This document shows, piece after piece, positions 25,910-33,114 of a stretch of 38,333 nt of DNA. The position numbers were made by a program, and so were the translations under genes. How positions within the stretch are numbered: the first letter of the stretch is position 1; the number at the start of each line of letters is the position of its first letter. The notes beneath the pieces are model-generated. The model did not search any database. It had not been told where the DNA came from and was given only the letters and a program-made list of their open reading frames with translations. The stretch spans positions 1 through 38,333 of the forward strand of contig CAKVOF010000009.1 in NCBI GenBank assembly GCA_934778125.1, given 5' to 3'. The stretch is from an uncultured Clostridia bacterium. Its GTDB lineage: Bacteria > Bacillota > Clostridia > Christensenellales > UBA1242.

Positions 25910-27388
25910 TTATAATAAAATGCAAATTATACCACCTTTGCCTTCATTTACTATTCTTCCAAGAGTTCTCCTCATCTTTTTCATAGTTTCTTGAGGTACA
26001 GCTACTAGCTTATTATGAAGCCCTTCATTAACTAAATGATTTAAACTCGTTCCAAACATCTTAGTTTCCCAAATACTTTGTGGATTGTTTTCAAATTCAC
26101 TTAATAAGTATTTCACCAAGTCTTCTGATTGTTGCTCACTTCCAACAAGTGAATTAACTTCCGTTTTTAAATCTACTTGCATAATATGTAAACTTGGCGC
26201 GCTTGCCTGCAATTTAACACCAAATTTGCCACCTTGCTTTATAATTTTTGGCTCTTCTAAAGTCATTTCATCAAGTGTTGGCTGAACAACACCATAGCCA
26301 GTTTCCTTCACTTGCTCAAGCGCATCTTTAAATTTATCATAATATCCCTTCGCCAAAGATAATTGCTTTATATACGAAACCAAGTGATAATCGCTTTTTA
26401 TTTCCTCACCACATTGTTCACTTAAAACCTTATAGAACAATGTTGATTTTGGAATTAATTCAACTACAACTTTTCCATCACCTAATTCAATAACTTTATT
26501 TGATGTCGGTTCGAAATCATCACTATTTTTAAACAACTCACCTTCAGCTTGCACATCACCTATTTTATTTAATCCATTCAAAAAGTTTTTAATTTCTTCA
26601 ATAATATTTTGAATAATCAAACTTGTGTGTGGTAACGCTTTAAGCCAGTCTGGCATTTTAACCGCAACACGTTTAATAGGAAATTCAGATAAAACACCTG
26701 CAAACACATTATTTAACTCATTTATATCCATTTCCTTAACATTAAGCGCCAAAGCCTTAACTCCATACTTTTCACTTATGGAATTACATAAATTTTTTGT
26801 TTCTGGGCTTGTGGGATGAGTTGAGTTAACAATAATTACGAAAGGTTTATTGCACGCCTTTAATTCAGCAACAACCCTTTCTTCTGCTTTAACATAATTT
26901 TCCCTTGGAATGTCGGTTATACTTCCATCGGTTGTTACCATTAACCCAATTGTGGAGTGGTTTGTTATTACCTTTTCAGTTCCAATTTCAGCCGCTTTTT
27001 CAAATGGCATTTCTTCATCACTCCATGGAGTTCTAACCATTCTAGGTTTATCATTTTCAATATGCCCAACAGCGCCATCAACTAAATAACCAACACAATC
27101 TATTAAGCGAACATTCATATTAACACCGTTTTCTAATTCAACCTTAACAGATTCATTAGGGATAAATCTTGGTTGTGTTGTCATAATCATTTTACCATCG
27201 GCACTTTGTGGCATTTCATCAATTGCCCTTTCCTTAATATTTTTTTCATTTATATTTGGTAAAACCAATAAATTTAAAATCTTACTAATTAAAGTTGATT
27301 TGCCAGTTCTAACTGGCCCAACTACTCCAACATAGATATCACCACTTGTTCTTTGTGCAATATCTTTATAAATGTCATAATTACACAT
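25910..27388 (-). CDS. spoIVA: Stage IV sporulation protein A (spore coat basement-layer ATPase)
   Basis: SpoIVA is the cytoskeletal ATPase that polymerises on the forespore surface and forms the base of the spore coat. With the ATG at 27388 the protein is 492 residues, the same length as B. subtilis SpoIVA. This start is supported by GGAGG nine bases upstream and by the N-terminal IYKDIAQRTSGDIYVGVVG, which matches known orthologues. An ATG 14 codons upstream has no such site. The Walker A motif GPVRTGKST places its Lys at residue 30. TTQPRFIP, LIDCVGYLVDGA and a VNSTHP segment follow, and the protein ends in a hydrophobic tail. It is transcribed alone, behind a terminator that ends the der-plsY message. 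Confidence 0.96.
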   Translation of the reverse strand: MCNYDIYKDIAQRTSGDIYVGVVGPVRTGKSTLISKILNLLVLPNINEKNIKERAIDEMPQSADGKMIMTTQPRFIPNESVKVELENGVNMNVRLIDCVGYLVDGAVGHIENDKPRMVRTPWSDEEMPFEKAAEIGTEKVITNHSTIGLMVTTDGSITDIPRENYVKAEERVVAELKACNKPFVIIVNSTHPTSPETKNLCNSISEKYGVKALALNVKEMDINELNNVFAGVLSEFPIKRVAVKMPDWLKALPHTSLIIQNIIEEIKNFLNGLNKIGDVQAEGELFKNSDDFEPTSNKVIELGDGKVVVELIPKSTLFYKVLSEQCGEEIKSDYHLVSYIKQLSLAKGYYDKFKDALEQVKETGYGVVQPTLDEMTLEEPKIIKQGGKFGVKLQASAPSLHIMQVDLKTEVNSLVGSEQQSEDLVKYLLSEFENNPQSIWETKMFGTSLNHLVNEGLHNKLVAVPQETMKKMRRTLGRIVNEGKGGIICILL

Positions 27389-27414
27389 AATATCCTCCAT
27401 TTGTGCTATAATAG

Positions 27415-27423
27415 AGTTTATGC
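27415..27423 (-). promoter_or_regulatory. Candidate sigma-E-like -10 for spoIVA
   Basis: Minus strand GCATAAACT resembles the sigma-E -10 (CATACAnT), 26 bases before the spoIVA ATG. The matching -35 is poor (GTTCTAAG), and no vegetative promoter is evident. Confidence 0.3.
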
Positions 27424-27465
27424 GTGGCATAATTTACTTAGAACAATATTATAAAAATTCGCAAA

Positions 27466-27495
27466 GAAAAAAGCTATATAACACAAATATATAGC
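27466..27495 (-). terminator. Terminator of der-plsY
   Basis: A perfect 8-bp stem GCTATATA/TATATAGC (27473-27480 with 27488-27495) with a 7-base loop is followed on the minus strand by six T. It separates plsY from spoIVA. Confidence 0.75.
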
Positions 27496-27679
27496 CTAAT
27501 ACTTAATATAATTCGAATAAAAATATAATAACGTTTGAATAAAATTAAATCTATCCTACTAAAAGCACCATCTGAAGCGGATCTCTCCACACTAAAAACC
27601 CAACTTGTTTAATAATACTCAATCACGATTAAAATATTATTTACTTAAATCAGTAAACTAAAACTTGAATCAAAAACAT

Positions 27680-28645
27680 TTACAACAACTCATTATTTTC
27701 ACCATCATCTTGCTTTGATGACTCTATAAACTTTTGAATTCTAGCAACTTTTTTATTTGTTTTTTTCACTAACTTATTTGCCTTATTATCATATTTGTTT
27801 GAAGTTTTAGCCTGCTTTTTATTCAACTTTTCTTCGCGTTTATCAAACTTTCTATCTAGCTTTCTTTCCTTCTTTTCAAACTTTTTATCCATCATTTCTT
27901 TTTTAGTATTATACTTTTCAACAAGTTTTTCTTGTTTTTTCGTTTCTATATTTTCAATTTTGTTTTGTTTTTTAGCTTTTAATCTTTCAACATCTTTTCT
28001 AACACCTTCTTGCAAAGATGTTATTCTTTCACTTTTCAAAAATAACTTTTTGATATTTTGCCTGTGTGCAAAAACATCTAATAAAATTATTAACCACAAA
28101 AGAATAATTATCTCAGGAACTAGAAAGTTTTTTTCCCAAAACGTTTCAAAAACAGCGAATGAAAATATAAATAGAAAACTAGTTAAACTGCCTATTTTAA
28201 CAAATAAAAAGAAAATTACACAGCACGCTAAAATACAAAGAGAAACTATTGGATTAGCAACGAAGAAAACACCAACAGAACTGGCGATTCCCTTTCCACC
28301 CTTAAATCCATAAAAAACGGGATAAATATGCCCAACAACGGCTGATAGTCCAGTTATATAAACAGCAATTTTGCTGTAAGGCATATTTGAAAGACCTCCA
28401 AACACATAAAATGCAATAATTGATGGAATCGCCGACTTTAGCGCATCAAAAATTAAGGTTAACAATCCCCATAAAGCACCTTGTGTTCGAAGCATATTCA
28501 TAGTTCCAGGGTTCCCGGAACCATATTGAGTAATATCTTCTTTTTTATTATCATTTTTAGATTTTATTTTTGTTACTATTCTTGAAAAACTAAAGTTTCC
28601 ACATAAATAGCCAAGTAAGATAAAACCTATTATTTTATAGTACAT
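27680..28645 (-). CDS. plsY: Acyl-phosphate glycerol-3-phosphate acyltransferase with coiled-coil tail
   Basis: PlsY transfers an acyl chain from acyl-phosphate to glycerol 3-phosphate, the first step of phospholipid synthesis, in the cytoplasmic membrane. The three family motifs are visible: YGSGNPGTMN (41-50, with Thr-Met where Ala-Thr is usual), GHIYPVFYGFKGGKG (105-119) and the downstream segment near the last helix. The core ends near residue 205, the normal full length. It continues for about 115 residues of very Lys/Glu-rich sequence with heptad-like KKxEKxxRKLxxK runs, predicted as a cytosolic coiled coil. AGGGG precedes the ATG. The gene lies 12 bases downstream of der, as in many Clostridia, but gpsA, often next, is absent. 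Confidence 0.92.
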   Translation of the reverse strand: MYYKIIGFILLGYLCGNFSFSRIVTKIKSKNDNKKEDITQYGSGNPGTMNMLRTQGALWGLLTLIFDALKSAIPSIIAFYVFGGLSNMPYSKIAVYITGLSAVVGHIYPVFYGFKGGKGIASSVGVFFVANPIVSLCILACCVIFFLFVKIGSLTSFLFIFSFAVFETFWEKNFLVPEIIILLWLIILLDVFAHRQNIKKLFLKSERITSLQEGVRKDVERLKAKKQNKIENIETKKQEKLVEKYNTKKEMMDKKFEKKERKLDRKFDKREEKLNKKQAKTSNKYDNKANKLVKKTNKKVARIQKFIESSKQDDGENNELL

Positions 28646-28657
28646 AAACTATTTCCC

Positions 28658-29980
28658 CTATTCTTTTTCACCTTTACTTTTGATTATAATTTTAATTGGA
28701 GTACCAGAAAAATCTACCGCCTTTCTAATACAATTTTCTAAATATCTTTCGTATGAAAAATGGATTAAATTTTTATCGTTAACAAAGAAAACAAAAGTTG
28801 GTGGAGTAACACTTGCTTGAGTTATATAATATATTTTACACCTCTTTCCGCTTTTCATCGGTGGTTCGTTTGTTAAAACAGCCTCAGAAAGAATATTATT
28901 CAAAACACTTGTTCCAATTCTTCTGTTCGCGTTTTCATAAACCTTTTCAACTGTCTCCATAATTTTGTTAACACGTTGACCATTAAGAGCAGACACATAT
29001 AGTGGTGTGAAATAACTCATAAACTTCAAATCTTCTGAAAGTTTTTCATTAAACTTATTGATAGTTTTATCATCTTTTTCTATTGTGTCCCATTTATTCA
29101 TAACTATAATGCTAGGTTTTCCTTGCTCATGAACATAGCCAGCGATTCTAACATCTTGCTCCGTTAACCCATCAGCACAATCAACAACAATTAAAACAAC
29201 ATCAGCTCTTCTAACCGCCTCAAACGCTCTAATAACACTATACAACTCAACACTTTCATTCTCAATTGAGCGCTTTCTTCTTATTCCTGCAGTATCTATT
29301 AAAATATAATCTCTATTATTATATTTAAAAGGAGTATCAATAGCATCTCTAGTTGTTCCAGCAACATTACTAACCATCACCCTATTTGAATTTGTTAGCC
29401 TATTTAAAAGCGAACTTTTTCCAGCGTTTGGTTTTCCAACAATTGCAATTTTAATCTTTTCCTTATCCTCATCAGGAGAAACACGAAATTTAAACTTGCT
29501 AACAACCACATCAAGCATATCCCCAATACCCAATGATTGTTCCGCACTTATTACCATTGGCTCACCTAAGCCAAGCTCATAAAACTCATACGACTTTTCC
29601 ATTTCATTGTTATCAAGCTTATTCACAACTAACACCACTGGCACATTGTACTTTCTCAAAAAATTAGCAGCATCGTGGTCTGCAGGAACCAAGCCTTCTT
29701 TTCCATCAACTAGCATAATAACAACATCAGCTAGTTCCACAGCCAATTCTGCCTGTTTGGTTATATTAACTTGAAAATCAGATTTATTCTTAACATCTAA
29801 ACCACCCGTGTCCACAAGCGAAAAAGAATAGCCACACCACTCAGCATCACCATAAATCCTATCTCTAGTAACTCCAGGCTCATCTTTCACAATACTAATT
29901 CTTTTGCCACACAATTTATTAAACAGCGTGCTTTTCCCAACATTTGGTCTTCCAACAATCGCAACAAGTGGTTTTTCCAT
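28658..29980 (-). CDS. der: Ribosome-assembly GTPase Der (EngA)
   Basis: Der is an essential GTPase with two tandem G domains that acts in maturation of the 50S ribosomal subunit. The first P-loop is GRPNVGKS (10-17) with DTGG and NKLD. The second is GKPNAGKS (about 182-189) with DTAG and NKWD. The C-terminal KH-like domain spans about 355-440. At 440 residues the length is standard. GGAG lies six bases before the ATG. It is the first gene of a two-gene operon with plsY and has a clear vegetative promoter. Confidence 0.97.
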   Translation of the reverse strand: MEKPLVAIVGRPNVGKSTLFNKLCGKRISIVKDEPGVTRDRIYGDAEWCGYSFSLVDTGGLDVKNKSDFQVNITKQAELAVELADVVIMLVDGKEGLVPADHDAANFLRKYNVPVVLVVNKLDNNEMEKSYEFYELGLGEPMVISAEQSLGIGDMLDVVVSKFKFRVSPDEDKEKIKIAIVGKPNAGKSSLLNRLTNSNRVMVSNVAGTTRDAIDTPFKYNNRDYILIDTAGIRRKRSIENESVELYSVIRAFEAVRRADVVLIVVDCADGLTEQDVRIAGYVHEQGKPSIIVMNKWDTIEKDDKTINKFNEKLSEDLKFMSYFTPLYVSALNGQRVNKIMETVEKVYENANRRIGTSVLNNILSEAVLTNEPPMKSGKRCKIYYITQASVTPPTFVFFVNDKNLIHFSYERYLENCIRKAVDFSGTPIKIIIKSKGEKE

Positions 29981-30014
29981 ATTAACTCCATAAATCTTAT
30001 TACTTGATATATAT

Positions 30015-30042
30015 ATTATACATTAAAAATAAATTAAAACAA
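30015..30042 (-). promoter_or_regulatory. Promoter of der-plsY
   Basis: Minus strand: TTGTTT, a 16-base spacer, then a perfect TATAAT. The leader is about 28 bases. Confidence 0.65.
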
Positions 30043-30109
30043 ATATTATTTAGAAAATAATAAATAAAATGGAAATTAAATAAAACCAATTTCACTTTAA
30101 TACAGAACA

Positions 30110-30142
30110 AAACCCCAATTTTGAAACTTAAAACTGGGGTTT
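30110..30142 (-). terminator. Terminator of the nrdR-spoIIP operon
   Basis: A 13-position stem with one mismatch (AAACCCCA paired with TGGGGTTT, then TTTT with AAAA) is followed by TTTTGTT on the minus strand. It lies 25 bases after the spoIIP stop. Confidence 0.65.
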
Positions 30143-30166
30143 ATTTGAAAACATTTAACACCTTAA

Positions 30167-31276
30167 TTAATCTTCTTCCATTATCTTTTTATCAATATAG
30201 TAATTAATTAAGAACGAAGTCCCTATAAATGCAACTATTCCTATAAGCATCAAAATTATTGTTAATGTTGAGTTTGGAATATGTTTTTCGTTTAAATTTT
30301 CTTTTTTGGTTATTAAAACATCATCACTAGATTCACTTCCATTTATGGTTAATTCGTTTTCATTTTCATTAACCGTTGTTTCAAACAAAGCTGTTGAAAC
30401 AACTTCACAAAGAGGCTCAACACTTTTTAAAACCAAACTTTTTTCAATCATATGACTACCCATTTCAAATAGTAACGCCTTACCATATAAGTTTTGATTA
30501 TAATGACCTTTTCCAATATAAATATCTTTAATCAACCAAGGATAAAGCTCATTAGCAACTGCCATAATATACGTGGCAAACTCTTGATTAACCGCACTGT
30601 TAACATTGCCCTTACCAACAACTATTCTTACCATACTTCTTTCTTCACCACTAACCCTTGTTAAATATGCACTTCTACTTGCTCCATCTCTATGAATATC
30701 AAAAATAGCATCGGGATTTTCCTTTAGCAGGTTTAATGCTGTTACTTTACTTCTAGAATATGCAGAGGTGTCATGTGGAATATGAAGAGTTTCATCTAAC
30801 GAAACTTCGATACCTTTATTTTCAAACTCTTGTTTTATTTTTTTAGCAATATCGTGTATGCCTCCAACGCCATAAACACTGTCATAACCATCGCCATTAA
30901 CATAACTCTCATCATTATGTGTTAAATATAAGCATATTTTTTTAGAAAAATTTTTTATTTTTGAAGGACCATAATAAGTTCTAACACTCGGTTTTTCTAT
31001 CTTTTCCAAAAATTTTGCAGTTGCAGTTTTATTTGTTTCATTAACATTGATAATCTCATATTTATAAAAATTTTTAGAAATATAAACATCGCCAACAGTA
31101 ACTTCTTCTCTTTCAAATAATTCGTTTCCATCCTCATCAGAAACCACATAAATAGCTATATTTTCTAAAGCATAAACACCACAACTCCCCAACCCAAAAA
31201 CCATCACAGTCGTTTGTGCCAAAAGCAAAATTAGACACAAACAAATAAAACCCAATTTTTTATTTTTAATAAACAC
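30167..31276 (-). CDS. spoIIP: Stage II sporulation protein P (engulfment peptidoglycan amidase)
   Basis: SpoIIP cleaves peptidoglycan stem peptides so that the mother-cell membrane can engulf the forespore. The 369-residue protein has an N-terminal membrane helix (about 8-30). The SpoIIP domain (about 112-300) has a THNDESY motif (His120, Glu123), DIHRDG (His195) and NQNLYGKALLFEMGSH (Glu271). The first His of the usual HTH is Leu118. After an acidic linker comes a second membrane helix (about 336-360) that B. subtilis SpoIIP does not have. The GTG at 31276 was chosen because AGGAG lies six bases before it; a TTG two codons earlier overlaps that site. The start overlaps the upstream gene by 11 bases. 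Confidence 0.88.
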   Translation of the reverse strand: MFIKNKKLGFICLCLILLLAQTTVMVFGLGSCGVYALENIAIYVVSDEDGNELFEREEVTVGDVYISKNFYKYEIINVNETNKTATAKFLEKIEKPSVRTYYGPSKIKNFSKKICLYLTHNDESYVNGDGYDSVYGVGGIHDIAKKIKQEFENKGIEVSLDETLHIPHDTSAYSRSKVTALNLLKENPDAIFDIHRDGASRSAYLTRVSGEERSMVRIVVGKGNVNSAVNQEFATYIMAVANELYPWLIKDIYIGKGHYNQNLYGKALLFEMGSHMIEKSLVLKSVEPLCEVVSTALFETTVNENENELTINGSESSDDVLITKKENLNEKHIPNSTLTIILMLIGIVAFIGTSFLINYYIDKKIMEED

Positions 31277-31832
31277 TTTCAACTCCTATTCTTTTATTCC
31301 TATATATTGCTCTAACTATATTTACAGAAACACAGCCAATTAACATAAGCGTTACTATAATTACAGTATCAATCGTGAATATTCCAACATGCCCTATTGA
31401 TTTAGAAATTATTAAAAAATTATAAAGTTCAGCAACCAAAACAAAAAACAATGTTGAAATATAACCATCAGATTTAGAAACGAGAGCCATAATAACACCG
31501 AACACTAATGCATAATTACTAAAATTTATTGAAAACACATTCAATACATTCAAGTTAGTTAAAAGAATATATAAACAAAGTGATATAATAACAGCAACCA
31601 AACAATTATTATTTTCACCATTTTTTTTAGTCATCAACAATAATAACGAAATAATTATTAAACCCAAATATATGGGATTAAACGAAAACATTTGTAAGTT
31701 TACTAAGAAAACGCTATTTCTAGCCAAACAAAGAATTATTAAAGAAAAAGTGTATAGAAGTGCTGTTTTTACACTTTTATAAAAATAACTATATATTGCA
31801 ACTAATCCAAAAAAAATAATTTCAAGTTTCAT
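31266..31832 (-). CDS. Unrecognised polytopic membrane protein
   Basis: This is a 188-residue, very hydrophobic protein with about six predicted membrane helices and short loops, one of them charged (KKNGENN). I recognise no family motif. It sits 50 bases downstream of nrdR. Its end overlaps the start of spoIIP by 11 bases, so its translation is probably coupled to spoIIP. That placement suggests a part in engulfment or in handling SpoIIP in the membrane, but this rests on context alone. Only a weak AAGGG precedes the ATG. It does not resemble SpoIIM or SpoIID, the usual SpoIIP partners, in any motif I can see. Confidence 0.6.
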   Translation of the reverse strand: MKLEIIFFGLVAIYSYFYKSVKTALLYTFSLIILCLARNSVFLVNLQMFSFNPIYLGLIIISLLLLMTKKNGENNNCLVAVIISLCLYILLTNLNVLNVFSINFSNYALVFGVIMALVSKSDGYISTLFFVLVAELYNFLIISKSIGHVGIFTIDTVIIVTLMLIGCVSVNIVRAIYRNKRIGVESVY

Positions 31833-31882
31833 TATAAACCCTTGAAATTATTTTGTTACTTAATTTAATTAATATGTATTTA

Positions 31883-32335
31883 TTATTGTTTTTTAAATTC
31901 TTTAATAAAATCTGCAAAATGTGTTAAATCAGTAAATTTTCTATACACACTTGCAAATCTAACATAAGACACATCATCTATATTTTTCAACCCATCCATA
32001 ACCAACTCACCTATTTTTTGAGTTGAAACTTCTTGATCAAGATTACTATAAATAACTTTTTCAACCGACTCAACCAAACCATCTATTTGAGCCATTGAAA
32101 CTGGACGTTTTTCGCAAGCACGAATAATTCCACGCTTTAGTTTGTTTTTATCATATGCTTGCCTACTTCCATCGTTTTTAACAACGAGAATTGGAGTTGT
32201 TTCTATAGTTTCAAAAGTTGTGAATCTTTTGCCACATTTTAAGCACTCCCTTCTTCTTCTTATTGAATTACTATCGTTAAAACTTCTACTATCTAAAACC
32301 TTACTTTCCGTGTGTCCACAATATTGACATTTCAT
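31883..32335 (-). CDS. nrdR: Transcriptional repressor NrdR
   Basis: NrdR represses ribonucleotide reductase genes in response to nucleotide levels. The 150-residue protein has the N-terminal zinc ribbon (Cys3, Cys6, Cys31, Cys34) with the DSR...RRRREC stretch that contacts DNA. The ATP-cone domain (about 49-139) includes VVKNDGSRQAYD and KLKRGI. Length is standard. AGGTGAT precedes the ATG. It is the first gene of a probable operon with the membrane protein and spoIIP, since no terminator separates them; internal promoters for the sporulation genes cannot be excluded. No NrdR-box target (ribonucleotide reductase) is in the window. Confidence 0.96.
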   Translation of the reverse strand: MKCQYCGHTESKVLDSRSFNDSNSIRRRRECLKCGKRFTTFETIETTPILVVKNDGSRQAYDKNKLKRGIIRACEKRPVSMAQIDGLVESVEKVIYSNLDQEVSTQKIGELVMDGLKNIDDVSYVRFASVYRKFTDLTHFADFIKEFKKQ

Positions 32336-32363
32336 TTTTCATCACCTACCCAAATAATATTTA

Positions 32364-32392
32364 ATTATATCAAAATTAATTAACAATGCAAA
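32364..32392 (-). promoter_or_regulatory. Promoter of nrdR
   Basis: Minus strand: weak TTTGCA, a 17-base spacer, then a perfect TATAAT preceded by TGA (extended -10). The leader is about 20 bases. Confidence 0.55.
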
Positions 32393-32629
32393 ATAAAAAA
32401 ATAAATTAACTTATTTTTTTTTAATATCATAATAAATTATAAGCCTTAAAATATATTAAATCACTTTCAATAAAATTTTACTATCACACACGAAACTCAC
32501 TCATGCTAAGGAACCAATACTTATCAAAATAATTTAAAATTTAGTTTATGTAATATTTAATTAATTTAAGAAATTTGTAATTTTATAGAAGAAAATAAAA
32601 TATATTGTTATAAAAGCAAAGGAATAAAT

Positions 32630-33046
32630 ATGGAAATCTCATTTTGTGAACTTAGAGCAAAAGAGGTTGTTAACCTATTCGATGGCAAACAATTAGGTCA
32701 CATTATTGATATGGTTATAGACACATCTTGTGCTAGAGTTTTAGGAATTGTTGTTCCAGGTGAAAAATCAATATTCAATATTTTCAAATCTGCCACAGAT
32801 ATATTTATTCCTTACCATAGAATTTGCAAAATAGGAAAAGATGTTATTTTGGTAGACTTGAATGTTGCACAAAGTGTTAAGGTTTTAGAGGAAAAACAAA
32901 CCCCAAAAGCATCACCACATTCTTCACAACTCCAAGCACAAGACTTCACGCAAATGAATCCTGATATAAACTTGAATAATACATTTGAAAACAACCAACA
33001 TAACTACCCAAATTTCACAGACTATCCAACCAACACTCATATTTAA
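32630..33046 (+). CDS. YlmC/YmxH-family sporulation protein (PRC-barrel)
   Basis: This 138-residue protein's first ~80 residues match the short PRC-barrel proteins annotated as YlmC/YmxH sporulation proteins. They start with ELRAKEVVNLFDGKQLGHI and run through ARVLGIVVPG to the FIPYHRICKIGKDVILVD strand pair. The biochemical role of the family is unknown. Homologues usually stop there; this one carries about 55 further residues rich in Gln, Asn, Pro and Ser, probably disordered. AAAGGA precedes the ATG. It is a lone plus-strand gene that ends in a bidirectional terminator, facing the flavoprotein operon. I saw no convincing sporulation-sigma promoter in the A/T-rich stretch upstream. Confidence 0.85.
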   Translation: MEISFCELRAKEVVNLFDGKQLGHIIDMVIDTSCARVLGIVVPGEKSIFNIFKSATDIFIPYHRICKIGKDVILVDLNVAQSVKVLEEKQTPKASPHSSQLQAQDFTQMNPDINLNNTFENNQHNYPNFTDYPTNTHI

Positions 33047-33052
33047 AATATA

Positions 33053-33100
33053 TTAAAAAAAAATCATCGATAATTATTATAAACATCAATGATTTTTTTA
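33053..33100 (+). terminator. Bidirectional terminator between the YlmC/YmxH gene and the flavoprotein operon
   Basis: A 14-bp stem with one mismatch (AAAAAATCATCGAT with ATCAATGATTTTTT) is flanked by A and T runs, so it can terminate both converging transcripts. Confidence 0.8.
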
Positions 33101-33114
33101 ATTATTGTTTAGTT

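Noticed and set aside
27431..27679. A degraded gpsA between plsY and spoIVA
   Set aside because: No frame in this stretch shows dehydrogenase motifs; only a terminator hairpin is recognisable.
27795..28313. 172-codon plus-strand frame opposite plsY
   Set aside because: It is the mirror of the Lys-rich plsY tail (giving Phe/Leu/Ser runs); the minus-strand protein has clear family motifs.
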